Assembly (NCBI RefSeq): GCF_048571125.1
Contig: NZ_CP182343.1
Location: forward strand, 2,976,001 to 3,040,000
Length of the DNA: 64,000 nt
Origin: Arcobacter siniprincipis
Lineage (GTDB): Bacteria; Campylobacterota; Campylobacteria; Campylobacterales; Arcobacteraceae
Reading direction: 5' to 3'
Below are positions 26,107 through 34,577 of the stretch, piece by piece. Positions within the stretch are counted from its first letter, which is position 1, and every line of letters starts with the position of its first letter. A model generated the notes under the pieces. The model worked only from the letters and a program-made list of their open reading frames with translations, was not told the origin of the DNA and searched no databases. Both the position numbers and the translations under genes were made by a program.

Positions 26107-26515
26107 TATATTTACTCTCAATTATATATTTAATATCTATTGCAATTTTAATATTATTTAAATCATTTTTAATCAAAGCCAAAGTCCCATACCTTACTTT
26201 TAAAGCATCTAAATTTGTATCTGTATCACAAACTAAAAGTATTTTATTTTTCACTATTTTTACATCTTGAATATGTTCTTGTCCAACCAATTCAACTGCT
26301 GTTTCTACTTCTTTGTATATTAATTTTTCAACTTCTTTTGAGTCTTCTTTTTTCATATCCTCTACACTTTGTTTAGAAGTTAATTTTCCATTATTTGAAG
26401 AGAATTCATCACTCATATGAAAATAATAAGCAGTAAACATAGCAACTAATGCAACTACTGAAATTATTTTCATTACATAATTTTTTGGTCCACTATTTTT
26501 TACTGTTACTATCAT
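26096..26515 (-). CDS. Membrane-anchored hypothetical protein in the flagellar operon
   Basis: This 139-residue protein has one transmembrane helix near residues 15-31 and a periplasmic part of about 100 residues with a charged linker. I do not recognise the family. It lies between fliL and flgH, overlaps flgH by 11 bp and follows fliL by 5 bp, so a role in flagellar assembly is likely but unproven. Confidence 0.65.
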   Translation of the reverse strand: MIVTVKNSGPKNYVMKIISVVALVAMFTAYYFHMSDEFSSNNGKLTSKQSVEDMKKEDSKEVEKLIYKEVETAVELVGQEHIQDVKIVKNKILLVCDTDTNLDALKVRYGTLALIKNDLNNIKIAIDIKYIIESKYNEK

Positions 26516-26520
26516 TTTTA

Positions 26521-27054
26521 TTACTTAATAACAAAAGTTGTAAATAAAACTTCTTTAACACTATTTTTTTGAACATCAGAATTTGTTGCTGTAGCATCAT
26601 TTAAAACTTTATTTATTTCATCAACTAATTCATCTTTTAGTAAAGCTTTACCACCTACTGTTAAAAGTTCTTCTGAACTTCTAGCACTAATTTGAGAAAT
26701 AACAACATCTACTATTTCTGCTTTATATGACTCTACTATTGATTCTATTGCAGGATCATTACTTTTAATGGTAAAAGATAGTTTCATAAGTTTTTCTCTA
26801 CCTTTTGCATTAGTAATATTTAATACTAAATCATTAATAGCAGCTTTATACATCTCTTTAGAATTACTCTCTTCTTTTTTAGCCATCTCTTGCATAGCTT
26901 TTTCTTCTTGAGGACTAAAAACACCTTGTGAATACAAGAAGTATCCACCTCCAATAACAGCTAATAACAAAACTACAATTAGTGCAATAAGCACTATCAT
27001 CAAACCTTTTCCACCAGTACTTTTTGGTTTTTCTTCTACAACTTCTTCAGCCAT
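26521..27054 (-). CDS. fliL: Flagellar basal-body protein FliL
   Basis: FliL is an inner-membrane protein that rings the stator and supports torque. The 177-residue protein has a short charged N-terminus, one helix near residues 19-39, and a periplasmic SPFH-like domain. That domain contains Leu-Met-Lys-Leu-Ser-Phe-Thr-Ile near 91-98 and ends Leu-Phe-Thr-Thr-Phe-Val-Ile-Lys. It overlaps the motE-like gene by one base (TAATG), pointing to coupled translation. Confidence 0.9.
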   Translation of the reverse strand: MAEEVVEEKPKSTGGKGLMIVLIALIVVLLLAVIGGGYFLYSQGVFSPQEEKAMQEMAKKEESNSKEMYKAAINDLVLNITNAKGREKLMKLSFTIKSNDPAIESIVESYKAEIVDVVISQISARSSEELLTVGGKALLKDELVDEINKVLNDATATNSDVQKNSVKEVLFTTFVIK

Positions 27055-27548
27055 TATTTCCCTTTCTTACTTTCATCAATTACTGAATAGTTTTGAAGCT
27101 TTTCAGTAATCTTAGAAGCATTTTTTACAGTCATTGATTTCATTATTTGAGTGACTTTTGCTTCTTTTAATTTCAAGATTATATCAAAAACATCTTCAAT
27201 TTTTCCATCATCTATCAATTTGTTAAATATTTCAGCTGCATTTTTTGGTTTCATTGCATTATATATTTTCGAAGTCTTTGTAACAACTTCCCCTTTTATA
27301 TCTTTTAAAAGTAGTTGATTTCTATCATATATATCTTGAATATTCTTCTTTTCTGATTTTATTTTGGCTAATAAAGTTTCTAGTTCTTGTTTTCTAGTTT
27401 TATATTCAGCTTCTTTTATTGTATAAAATTGGTTTAACTCTTTTTTTAACTCAATAATCTCTTTTTTCTCTTTTATAAAACTTCCAGCTGTATCTTCTGC
27501 TAATAAATGTGTTCCTAAAATTAAAATTATTATTAAAAATTTATTCAA
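27054..27548 (-). CDS. MotE-like periplasmic chaperone (MgtE-N domain) of the flagellar motor
   Basis: This 164-residue protein has a signal peptide, a long charged coiled coil (about residues 25-95), and a compact helical domain. That domain has the MgtE-N-like Met-Lys-Pro-Lys-Asn-Ala-Ala-Glu-Ile-Phe motif near 98-107 and a Lys-Ala-Thr-like second turn. It matches the MotE/PDP proteins that act with the motor protein MotC in Campylobacterota. The assignment rests on domain layout and on position between a fliJ-like gene and fliL. Confidence 0.75.
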   Translation of the reverse strand: MNKFLIIILILGTHLLAEDTAGSFIKEKKEIIELKKELNQFYTIKEAEYKTRKQELETLLAKIKSEKKNIQDIYDRNQLLLKDIKGEVVTKTSKIYNAMKPKNAAEIFNKLIDDGKIEDVFDIILKLKEAKVTQIMKSMTVKNASKITEKLQNYSVIDESKKGK

Positions 27549-27560
27549 TCTTTGTCCTTG

Positions 27561-27965
27561 TCATCCTGTAATATATTTACTTTGTATAAACTCACTTGCT
27601 TGTTCTTCTTCAGCAAGAAGTAATTTTTTGTATAACTCTTTTTTCTGTTCTTTTAGTAAATAATCGTACTGTTCAGACTCTTTTTGTAATTGTACAATTT
27701 CTAAGTTTACTTTTGTCAATTTTGAAAGTAAAAAGTTTTTCTGAGATTCTAATTTCTTAGCTTCTCTTCTGAGTGATTCTTTATGAATTTCCAACACCAT
27801 AAAATCTGAAATTGCTCCATATCTATCAACACTTGCGGTATTTATATTTCTTTTTAAATCATCAATTTGTTCTTCAAAGAGTGAAATTGAATTTAAAAGC
27901 TCAGCTTTAAACATCAATTTTTGATCTGTTTGAGATTTTTTGAGATTAAAAAGTTTTTTAATCAT
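27561..27965 (-). CDS. FliJ-like coiled-coil protein
   Basis: This is a 134-residue, almost wholly coiled-coil protein, rich in Lys, Glu and Leu. Size, charge and position next to fliQ fit the type III export chaperone-escort FliJ. FliJ sequences are poorly conserved and I rely on position and composition. It starts 4 bp inside the end of fliQ. Confidence 0.65.
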   Translation of the reverse strand: MIKKLFNLKKSQTDQKLMFKAELLNSISLFEEQIDDLKRNINTASVDRYGAISDFMVLEIHKESLRREAKKLESQKNFLLSKLTKVNLEIVQLQKESEQYDYLLKEQKKELYKKLLLAEEEQASEFIQSKYITG

Positions 27966-28234
27966 CCATTATTTCCATACATTAAAATCATATTCCATAA
28001 CTCTTTAGTATATGTACTTACATTATCACCAATCCAAGGCAAAGAGATCAATATAAAAACAGATACTAAAATAACTTTAGGTACAAAAGATAATGCTGCA
28101 TCAGAGATTTGAGTTACTGCTTGAAATACAGAAATCAACAATCCTATTACCATACTTACAAGTAAAGAAGGCAATGCTAGTAAAAGAATAATTTTTACTG
28201 TACTTTGAGCAATACCCATTAAGTCCATGTTCAT
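27962..28234 (-). CDS. fliQ: Flagellar export apparatus protein FliQ
   Basis: FliQ is a small inner-membrane subunit of the flagellar type III export gate. The 90-residue protein has two transmembrane helices and the conserved central stretch Gly-Leu-Leu-Ile-Ser-Val-Phe-Gln-Ala-Val-Thr-Gln-Ile near residues 29-41. It overlaps both neighbours by 4 bp, so the export genes here are tightly coupled. fliP and fliR are not in the window. Confidence 0.93.
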   Translation of the reverse strand: MNMDLMGIAQSTVKIILLLALPSLLVSMVIGLLISVFQAVTQISDAALSFVPKVILVSVFILISLPWIGDNVSTYTKELWNMILMYGNNG

Positions 28235-29067
28235 TCTTTAATCTTTACCGTGATTTCTAAGGCTTTGCTCTCTAATAATTTAGATAAGAACTCTTTTATA
28301 TCATTAGGATTATCAAGTTTAATACTCATCTCTTTTGCTTTATTTTGGATTTTTTTTGCAACTTTTGGCTTAATCTCTTTTCCACTAAATACATTTAAAA
28401 TATCATCTTCACTTAGTTCATCTAAAGATGTGATATCTTCCAAATTAATATATTCTTCAATATCTTCTAATGATTTCATAGACTCATTTGGTTGTGTTTG
28501 GGTAATTTGATTTTCATTATTTTCAATCATTTGTTCATCTTTATTGATAATTTCATTTTCTTCTTCAATTTCATTTTCATCTTGTGATAATAACTCTTTT
28601 AAGTCATCACTTAATTCATAATGTTCATCTAAATCTTCCTCTAAATTTTCACTTTCATAAGCATCATTTACAATGTTTGTAATTGAGTCATGAATTTGTG
28701 TCCCCTCATCAGATTCATCATCTAAATTTAAATCTTTCATTTTTTTTAAAATATATTTAGAAATATCACTTATTGAATCAACACTAAAATCTTCAATTCC
28801 CTTATTTTTAAGATATTCTTGTTCAATACCATCTTTAGGTTTTAAAAACTTTATTTTTGAATTAATCAAATTTTCTTTTATTATTTTAGCATCATCTATT
28901 AAAAAAATATCATCACTATTATCTTCAATTAGTTCTTTTAGTGTACTCAAAGATTGAACTTCTTGAATCAATCCTTTTCCTTCTAATTTATAATCAATTA
29001 AAGTTCTACTTAATTCACCTTTAATATCTTTTTTAAAGTTTTGATTGCCATAAATATAAATATTCAA
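28231..29067 (-). CDS. Acidic hypothetical protein at the head of the fliQ operon
   Basis: I do not recognise this 278-residue soluble protein. The first 110 residues look like an alpha/beta receiver- or Rossmann-like fold (beta strand Ile-Tyr-Ile-Tyr-Gly, then Asp-Ile-Phe-Leu-Ile-Asp-Asp near 53-59). The middle, about residues 115-215, is extremely acidic. The C-terminus has a helical Asn/Lys/Glu region. It overlaps fliQ by 4 bp and is divergent from flgI. A flagellar role is inferred from position only. Confidence 0.65.
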   Translation of the reverse strand: MNIYIYGNQNFKKDIKGELSRTLIDYKLEGKGLIQEVQSLSTLKELIEDNSDDIFLIDDAKIIKENLINSKIKFLKPKDGIEQEYLKNKGIEDFSVDSISDISKYILKKMKDLNLDDESDEGTQIHDSITNIVNDAYESENLEEDLDEHYELSDDLKELLSQDENEIEEENEIINKDEQMIENNENQITQTQPNESMKSLEDIEEYINLEDITSLDELSEDDILNVFSGKEIKPKVAKKIQNKAKEMSIKLDNPNDIKEFLSKLLESKALEITVKIKE

Positions 29068-29157
29068 AGATATTCCTAATTTATTTTTTCATTTATAATA
29101 TCTAAAATTTATATAAATTTAGATAAAATAAATCAATATTTATACGAGGTAAACTAT

Positions 29158-30207
29158 TTGAAATTCATTTTTTTATTATTTTTATTTTTTACATCAATTT
29201 ACGCTCAAACAATAAAAGATATAACAAATATTGTGGGAATTAGAGAAAATCAACTCTTAGGATATGGCCTAGTTGTAGGACTTGCGGGGACTGGTGACAA
29301 GTCAACTTTTACTATGCAAAGTTTGCAAAATTTACTTAGAAATTCATATATAAAAATACCAACTTCATCTATTAAATCAAAAAATATAGCAGCTGTTATG
29401 GTTACAGCTATGCTTCCACCTTTTGCAAGGCAAGGTGATAAAATAAAAATAAAAATTTCTGCCATTGGGGATGCAAAATCAATCAATAATGGAGAACTTT
29501 TATTAACCCAATTAAAAGGTGTAGACGGTAATGTATATGGCCTTGCACAAGGAACAATTATAGCTGATAGGGATAATGAAACTACAGGTATGATTTATGA
29601 GGGAGCCATGATTGAAAATGAAGTTCCTTTTACACTAAGAAATGAAAAAGATTTAACACTAAGTTTAATAAAAGCATCTGCTACTGATGCAGATATGATT
29701 CAAAGAAAGATAAATGAAAAATTTGGTGATAAAATTGCTTTTGCAGAAGATACAAGAACTGTAACTGTAAAAAAACCAGCTAATATTTCTATGGTTAGAT
29801 TTATCGCCCAAGTTCAAACTATAAACTTAGATTCATCATTCAAAAAAAGAATTATAATTGATTTAAATAGACAAATGATAATATCAGGAAATGAAGTTCC
29901 TATTGGTCCTGTTACTGTTTCAAAAGATAATTTCATTATAAGAATTAAAAAATCAGATTTAAATAACGAACAATGGGATAATATAGAAGTAAATAAAGGA
30001 ATGAATATTGGTGATGATATAGTAATTGCTGATAAGCCTATTGTTGATTTAGATAATACTATGGTAAATACTAAAGGACAACCTAAAGTTTCTGATTTAG
30101 TACGAGCTATGAAAGTTATGAAATTACCAATGAATGATATAATAGATACATTGAAATTAATAAAAGAGTTAGGTGCTCTTGATGCAGAACTTGAGATAAG
30201 AGGATAA
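29158..30207 (+). CDS. flgI: Flagellar P-ring protein FlgI
   Basis: FlgI forms the periplasmic P-ring. The N-terminal signal peptide ends near Ile-Tyr-Ala (residues 14-16). The family block Glu-Asn-Gln-Leu-Leu-Gly-Tyr-Gly-Leu-Val-Val-Gly-Leu-Ala-Gly-Thr-Gly-Asp near 31-48 is intact. The 349-residue length is standard and all core blocks are present. The start codon is TTG behind ACGAGG. It is divergent from the fliQ operon and precedes fliM by 3 bp. Confidence 0.94.
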   Translation: MKFIFLLFLFFTSIYAQTIKDITNIVGIRENQLLGYGLVVGLAGTGDKSTFTMQSLQNLLRNSYIKIPTSSIKSKNIAAVMVTAMLPPFARQGDKIKIKISAIGDAKSINNGELLLTQLKGVDGNVYGLAQGTIIADRDNETTGMIYEGAMIENEVPFTLRNEKDLTLSLIKASATDADMIQRKINEKFGDKIAFAEDTRTVTVKKPANISMVRFIAQVQTINLDSSFKKRIIIDLNRQMIISGNEVPIGPVTVSKDNFIIRIKKSDLNNEQWDNIEVNKGMNIGDDIVIADKPIVDLDNTMVNTKGQPKVSDLVRAMKVMKLPMNDIIDTLKLIKELGALDAELEIRG

Positions 30208-30210
30208 GAG

Positions 30211-31305
30211 ATGGCAGAATTTTTAAGTCAAGATGAAATAGATGCTCTTTTAGACATAGCCGAACAAGGTGAAGATATTGACAAGACGGCTGATGAACCT
30301 ATTATATCAAAAGAAAAAAATTATTCTATTTATGACTTTAAAAAACCAAATCGTATCTCAAATGAACAATTTAAAGCATTCTCAACATTACATGATAAAA
30401 TGCTTAGGGATCTTATTACTGACCTTTCTGCAATGCTTAGAAAAATTGTTGATATAAAACTATATTCAATTGAACAGATGACTTATGGTGAGTTTATTTT
30501 GTCAATTCCACAATTAACTTCATTAAATACTTTATCTATCAAACCACTAGATGGAAGAATAGTAATTGAGTGTAATCCTGGAATTTCACATAAGATAATT
30601 GCTGAGTTATTAGGTAGTGGGTCTGTTGCATCAGGGGATAATTTAGATAGGGAATTAACTGAAATTGAAGTTGAGATTTTTGATCACTTTTATAAACTAA
30701 TTGTTTCACATTTGTACAGAGCTTGGGATGAAATTACAACTTTAAATTTTAAAATAGAATCAAGAGATACAAATGCAAATGCCATTCAAATTATTTCAGA
30801 TCATGAGATTGTTTTACTTGTTGTTTTAGAGTTTACAATTGATGAAGAGTCAGGATTTTTATCTATTTGTTACCCTATTTCTTACATAGAGACTTTATTA
30901 AATAAAATTGTTACAAAAATCTTTGCAGAAGGTAGAAATAAAAAAGCAAGTAGAAAGAAAGACATTACAACTTTAATTTCTGGTGCAAAAATGAATATAG
31001 AAGCGATTATGGCTGAAACCGTTTTAAAAACTTCAGAAATATTAGATTTAAAAGAAGGAGATGTAATAGTATTTAACAAAAATTCAACATCTGCTACATC
31101 TAAAATTTATATAAACAAAAAAGAGAAATTCTTAGCAATTAGTGGATTATCAAATAATAGAAAAGCTGTTCAAATAAAAGCTAATATTGATCATGAAAAA
31201 ATGGAAACACTTGAAACCTTAAGAGGAATGAGAGAAGAGAGAATTATAAAAGCCAAAGAGACTCAAGATAAGATTGCTCAATTATTATCAGAAAGAGACG
31301 ATTAA
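30211..31305 (+). CDS. fliM: Flagellar switch protein FliM
   Basis: FliM is a C-ring switch subunit that binds phospho-CheY. The N-terminal CheY-binding helix Leu-Ser-Gln-Asp-Glu-Ile-Asp-Ala-Leu-Leu is at residues 5-14. The middle domain contains the Gly-Ser-Gly-like motif near 131-133, and a C-terminal SpoA-like domain is present near 240-320. The protein is 364 residues. fliN is not adjacent. Its 3-prime end forms a hairpin overlapping the convergent pyrC stop. Confidence 0.93.
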   Translation: MAEFLSQDEIDALLDIAEQGEDIDKTADEPIISKEKNYSIYDFKKPNRISNEQFKAFSTLHDKMLRDLITDLSAMLRKIVDIKLYSIEQMTYGEFILSIPQLTSLNTLSIKPLDGRIVIECNPGISHKIIAELLGSGSVASGDNLDRELTEIEVEIFDHFYKLIVSHLYRAWDEITTLNFKIESRDTNANAIQIISDHEIVLLVVLEFTIDEESGFLSICYPISYIETLLNKIVTKIFAEGRNKKASRKKDITTLISGAKMNIEAIMAETVLKTSEILDLKEGDVIVFNKNSTSATSKIYINKKEKFLAISGLSNNRKAVQIKANIDHEKMETLETLRGMREERIIKAKETQDKIAQLLSERDD

Positions 31306-31312
31306 GTCTCTT
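31293..31312. terminator. Hairpin at the fliM-pyrC convergence
   Basis: AAGAGAC and GTCTCTT pair around a 6-base loop that contains the fliM stop codon. There is no clear T-run, so confidence as a true terminator is moderate. Confidence 0.45.
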
Positions 31313-32324
31313 ACTTCAAACTCCAAGCTAGTTTTTGATTATTGTACATAGGCACAACATTTTCACCAAAATCTTCATAAATATTAGGTACAGTAAACTC
31401 TTCTTTTACCAATGTAATATCTTTTTTTAAAGCTTTAAAATCATATATCTTTTGAGCATTTAGACTTAAAAAACCATTTAGATTATCTAAACTATCATGT
31501 TTCTCAAAAAGTTCAACTAAAACTTGCAAGGCAATAGGAGATGTAAAGACACCAGCTGCACAACCACAAGACTCTTTTTTATGTTTAGGATGTGGAGCAG
31601 AATCAGAACCAAACATAACCTTTGGATTACCAGTAATTGCTGCATTTAATAAAGCATCTCTATCTTCATATCTTTTTGCTATTGGTTTACAAAATAGGTG
31701 CGGTTGAAGCATTCCCCCTGCTACATCATCTAAAGTTATTATTAAATGATGCAAAGTAATTGTCGCATATAAATTATCATATTTATCCAATAAATCAACA
31801 GCATCTTTAGTTGTAATGTGTTCCATAATAATCTTTAATTTAGGAAAGTTTTTTGCCAAACCTTCATATATTGGCATAAACTCTTTTTCCCTGTCCATTA
31901 CAAAACCATTAGTTTCACCATGAACACATAAAGGAATACCCAAATCACTCATAACTTCTAAAGTAGGTCTTAAACTCTCTGCATCTATAGCTGCTACTCC
32001 ATTTTCAGAATTTGTAGTAATTCCAGCAGGATATAGTTTTATACCTATAATTTCATCTTTTACATCTTCTAAGAACTCCCTTGAATATTCTTGAAAAAAT
32101 AGAGTCATAAAAGGTTCAAAAGTATCCCCTTTACATGCTTCAAGTATTCTAGACTTGTAAGATAATAAAGCCTCTTTAGTTGTAATAGGAGGTACAAGGT
32201 TTGGCATAACTAAAGCACCTGCAAAAGTTTTTGAAGTAAGAGGACCAACTAATTTTAGCATCTGTTCATCTCTTAAATGAAGATGCATATCTAAAGGTGA
32301 ATTAAGAGTTATTTCTTTACTCAC
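31311..32324 (-). CDS. pyrC: Dihydroorotase PyrC
   Basis: PyrC closes carbamoyl aspartate to dihydroorotate in pyrimidine synthesis. The zinc-binding Met-His-Leu-His-Leu-Arg motif is at residues 13-18. His residues near 138 and 165, and an Asp in Gly-Ser-Asp-Ser-Ala-Pro-His near 240-246, complete the site. It is a 337-residue, E. coli-like class. It overlaps the upstream glnK-type gene by one base and so may be co-expressed with the amt-glnK operon, linking pyrimidine synthesis to nitrogen supply. Confidence 0.95.
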   Translation of the reverse strand: MSKEITLNSPLDMHLHLRDEQMLKLVGPLTSKTFAGALVMPNLVPPITTKEALLSYKSRILEACKGDTFEPFMTLFFQEYSREFLEDVKDEIIGIKLYPAGITTNSENGVAAIDAESLRPTLEVMSDLGIPLCVHGETNGFVMDREKEFMPIYEGLAKNFPKLKIIMEHITTKDAVDLLDKYDNLYATITLHHLIITLDDVAGGMLQPHLFCKPIAKRYEDRDALLNAAITGNPKVMFGSDSAPHPKHKKESCGCAAGVFTSPIALQVLVELFEKHDSLDNLNGFLSLNAQKIYDFKALKKDITLVKEEFTVPNIYEDFGENVVPMYNNQKLAWSLK

Positions 32325-32662
32325 TAAATTGCTTCCTCATCTTCTTCACCAGTTCTAATTCTTACAATTTTTTCAATTGGAGAAACAAATATTTTACCAT
32401 CACCAATTTTACCAGTTTTAGAAGCCTCAGTAATTAATTGTATAGTTGAATCAACATCTTTATTTGCAACTATAAGTTCTATTTTAATTTTTGGTAAAAA
32501 ATCTACAACATATTCAGCACCTCTATATAGTTCTGAATGACCTTGTTGTCTACCATAACCTTTTACATCAGAAACTGTCATACCTGTTATTCCCGCCTCA
32601 GTTAATGCATCTTTTACATCTTCTAGCTTAAATGGTTTGATTATTGCTTCAATTTTTTTCAA
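32324..32662 (-). CDS. glnK: Nitrogen regulatory PII protein (copy 1)
   Basis: PII proteins sense 2-oxoglutarate, ATP/ADP and uridylylation, and bind Amt channels. The 112-residue copy has the T-loop Gly-Tyr-Gly-Arg-Gln-Gln-Gly-His-Ser-Glu-Leu-Tyr-Arg-Gly, with the uridylylated Tyr at position 51, and the C-terminal Gly-Asp-Gly-Lys-Ile-Phe motif. It is nearly identical in plan to the second copy at 34162-34500. It lies 96 bp downstream of amt copy 1, the classic amtB-glnK order reversed on the minus strand. glnD is in the same block. Confidence 0.93.
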   Translation of the reverse strand: MKKIEAIIKPFKLEDVKDALTEAGITGMTVSDVKGYGRQQGHSELYRGAEYVVDFLPKIKIELIVANKDVDSTIQLITEASKTGKIGDGKIFVSPIEKIVRIRTGEEDEEAI

Positions 32663-32758
32663 TTTTAATCCTTTTTTTGATTCTCTATTTTAACAAAATA
32701 ATTTTAAATAAACCTAATCTTTTTAAATCAAGCTTAATTTACTAGCTTTTATACAGAC

Positions 32759-33943
32759 TTAGAAAGCTCGTTTAAACTCTGGATATGCTTCTAGTCCACA
32801 CTCATCTACATCTAATCCTTGCATCTCTTCATCTTTTTCTGCTCTTAGTGGCACAAACTTATTAATTACATATAATACGATAAAAGATGAAATAAAAGCA
32901 AATACTCCTACAACAACAATACCTTTTAATTGTCCTAGAAGTGTTATATCATCTCCATTTGAGGCAAAAATCCCAACAGCTAAAGTTCCCCAAATACCAT
33001 TTAATAAGTGAACAGATAATGCTCCAACTGGGTCATCAAGTTTTAATTTATCAAAAAAACTAACTCCAAAGATTACCAAAACTCCACCTATTGCACCTAT
33101 TAATATTGGAGTATAAATATCATATAAATTTGGGCCTGCTGTAATAGCAACTAAACCACCAAGTGCCCCATTTAATACCATGGTAATATCAAGTCTATGA
33201 TATCTAAAGTACATATAAATACCTACAAGAATTGCCCCTGAAAGACCAGCTGTATTTGTGTTCATAATAGTCAAAGCAACAGCATCAGCACTCTGTTTAG
33301 ATGCAATTGAACCAATACTTCCACCATTAAAACCAAACCATCCAATCCATAAAAGAAAAGCGCCTAAAGTTACAAGGGGAATATTAGAAGCTGGTATAAC
33401 TCTTACTCCTCCTTCTTTAGGATACCTTCCCCTTCTTGCACCAATTATTATTATTGCAGCTAATAGTGCCCAACCACCAGTACTATGAATTACAGTTGAA
33501 CCAGCTAAATCGTACATATTTAAATCTAATATTGTACTTTTTAACATATCACTTCCCCAAGACCAATTTACAATTATAGGATAAATTAATGCACCCATAA
33601 CAATTGTAAATAATCCAAGTGGTAAAACTTTTGCTCTTTCACTAACTCCCCCTGACATAATATTAATAACCTTACCAACAAATGCCATTTGAAATAAAAA
33701 TGCAGCCCATTTACTCATACTATCACTTCCAAAATCACCAAATGCCACAGAATAGCCAAATAATAAAAAAGCCAGTGAAGCCACTGCATAAATCATTGTA
33801 TTTACCATCAAGACAGCACTCACATTTTTAGTACGCACAAGTCCCGCTTCCAACATAGCAAAACCAGGAACCATAAAAATGATTAAAGTCATTGCAAAAA
33901 GAGCAAAAAAGGTGTCAATCACATAAGCAATATTTGCATCCAT
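32759..33943 (-). CDS. amt: Ammonium transporter Amt (copy 1)
   Basis: This is an inner-membrane ammonium channel of 394 residues with about 11 helices. The family motif Asp-Phe-Ala-Gly-type segment appears as Asp-Leu-Ala-Gly-Ser-Thr-Val-Ile-His-Ser near residues 145-154. The conserved His pair lies in His-Ser and in Asp-Asp-Pro-Val-Gly-Ala-Leu-Ser-Val-His near 307-316. The C-terminus carries the GlnK-contacting tail. A palindromic operator lies about 124-146 bp upstream. Confidence 0.94.
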   Translation of the reverse strand: MDANIAYVIDTFFALFAMTLIIFMVPGFAMLEAGLVRTKNVSAVLMVNTMIYAVASLAFLLFGYSVAFGDFGSDSMSKWAAFLFQMAFVGKVINIMSGGVSERAKVLPLGLFTIVMGALIYPIIVNWSWGSDMLKSTILDLNMYDLAGSTVIHSTGGWALLAAIIIIGARRGRYPKEGGVRVIPASNIPLVTLGAFLLWIGWFGFNGGSIGSIASKQSADAVALTIMNTNTAGLSGAILVGIYMYFRYHRLDITMVLNGALGGLVAITAGPNLYDIYTPILIGAIGGVLVIFGVSFFDKLKLDDPVGALSVHLLNGIWGTLAVGIFASNGDDITLLGQLKGIVVVGVFAFISSFIVLYVINKFVPLRAEKDEEMQGLDVDECGLEAYPEFKRAF

Positions 33944-34066
33944 TATTATCCTTTTAATATTTTAACAAATTATATATTATGTAATTAATTTTTTGTTTAT
34001 TTAAGTGGGTGTTTTTTATACACAAATTAAAGTGATTTTTTTTAATATAGAGTTAATTGATTAAAT

Positions 34067-34089
34067 TTTTGTATAAATTATATACAAAA
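34067..34089 (-). promoter_or_regulatory. Nitrogen-block palindrome, copy at the amt-1 promoter
   Basis: Two perfect 9-bp arms (TTTTGTATA and its complement) flank AATTA. The core is TTGTATA-N5-TATACAA, shared with 35858-35876 and 36806-36824. On the minus strand a TATATT at 34049-34044 would be a -10 centred 31.5 bp from the palindrome centre. The same distance is found at the second amt promoter. Confidence 0.6.
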
Positions 34090-34118
34090 CAAAGAAGTGT
34101 TAAAGTTAACACTCTTTG
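34090..34118 (-). terminator. Terminator of the amt-2/glnK-2 operon
   Basis: On the minus strand a 13-bp stem with one bulged base (CAAAGA-GTGTTAA) is followed by TTTTG. It directly abuts the palindromic operator of the next operon, whose arm supplies part of the T-rich tail. Confidence 0.65.
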
Positions 34119-34161
34119 TATCTTGCAAAAGTAATTTGTTACTTTACTTTTTTTTTAAAAA

Positions 34162-34500
34162 CTAAACTGCTTCGCTACCAGTTTCACCAGTTCTAATTCT
34201 TACAACATTTTCAATAGGTGTAACGAAAATTTTACCATCCCCAATTTTACCTGTTTTTGCTGCATCAGAAATAGTTGCGATAGTTTTATCTACATCTTCA
34301 TCATTTACTATTAATTCAATTTTGATTTTTGCTAAAAAATCAACAATATACTCAGCACCTCTATATAACTCAGAGTGACCTTGTTGTCTACCATAACCTT
34401 TAACATCATTTACTGTCATACCAGTAACACCACTCTCAACTAAAGCTTCTTTTACATCTTCAAGTTTAAAAGGCTTGATGATTGCTTCGATTTTTTTCAT
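34162..34500 (-). CDS. glnK: Nitrogen regulatory PII protein (copy 2)
   Basis: This is a second 112-residue PII protein with the same T-loop and Tyr-51 uridylylation site. It differs from copy 1 mainly in residues 18-31, 57-75 and the last few positions. It follows amt copy 2 by 77 bp. Having one PII per Amt suggests each pair works as a unit, though cross-binding is possible. Confidence 0.93.
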   Translation of the reverse strand: MKKIEAIIKPFKLEDVKEALVESGVTGMTVNDVKGYGRQQGHSELYRGAEYIVDFLAKIKIELIVNDEDVDKTIATISDAAKTGKIGDGKIFVTPIENVVRIRTGETGSEAV

Positions 34501-34577
34501 TCTTTGTTCCTTTTAATATTTTTTCAAAAAATTCATCTTTTCTAAAAAGGTAAGATTTCTTACCTTCTTATAAGCAC

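Noticed and set aside
26107..26121. Upstream ATG of flgH
   Set aside because: It falls in the end of the previous gene. The ATG at 26106 has GAGAG in front of it and gives a standard lipoprotein signal.
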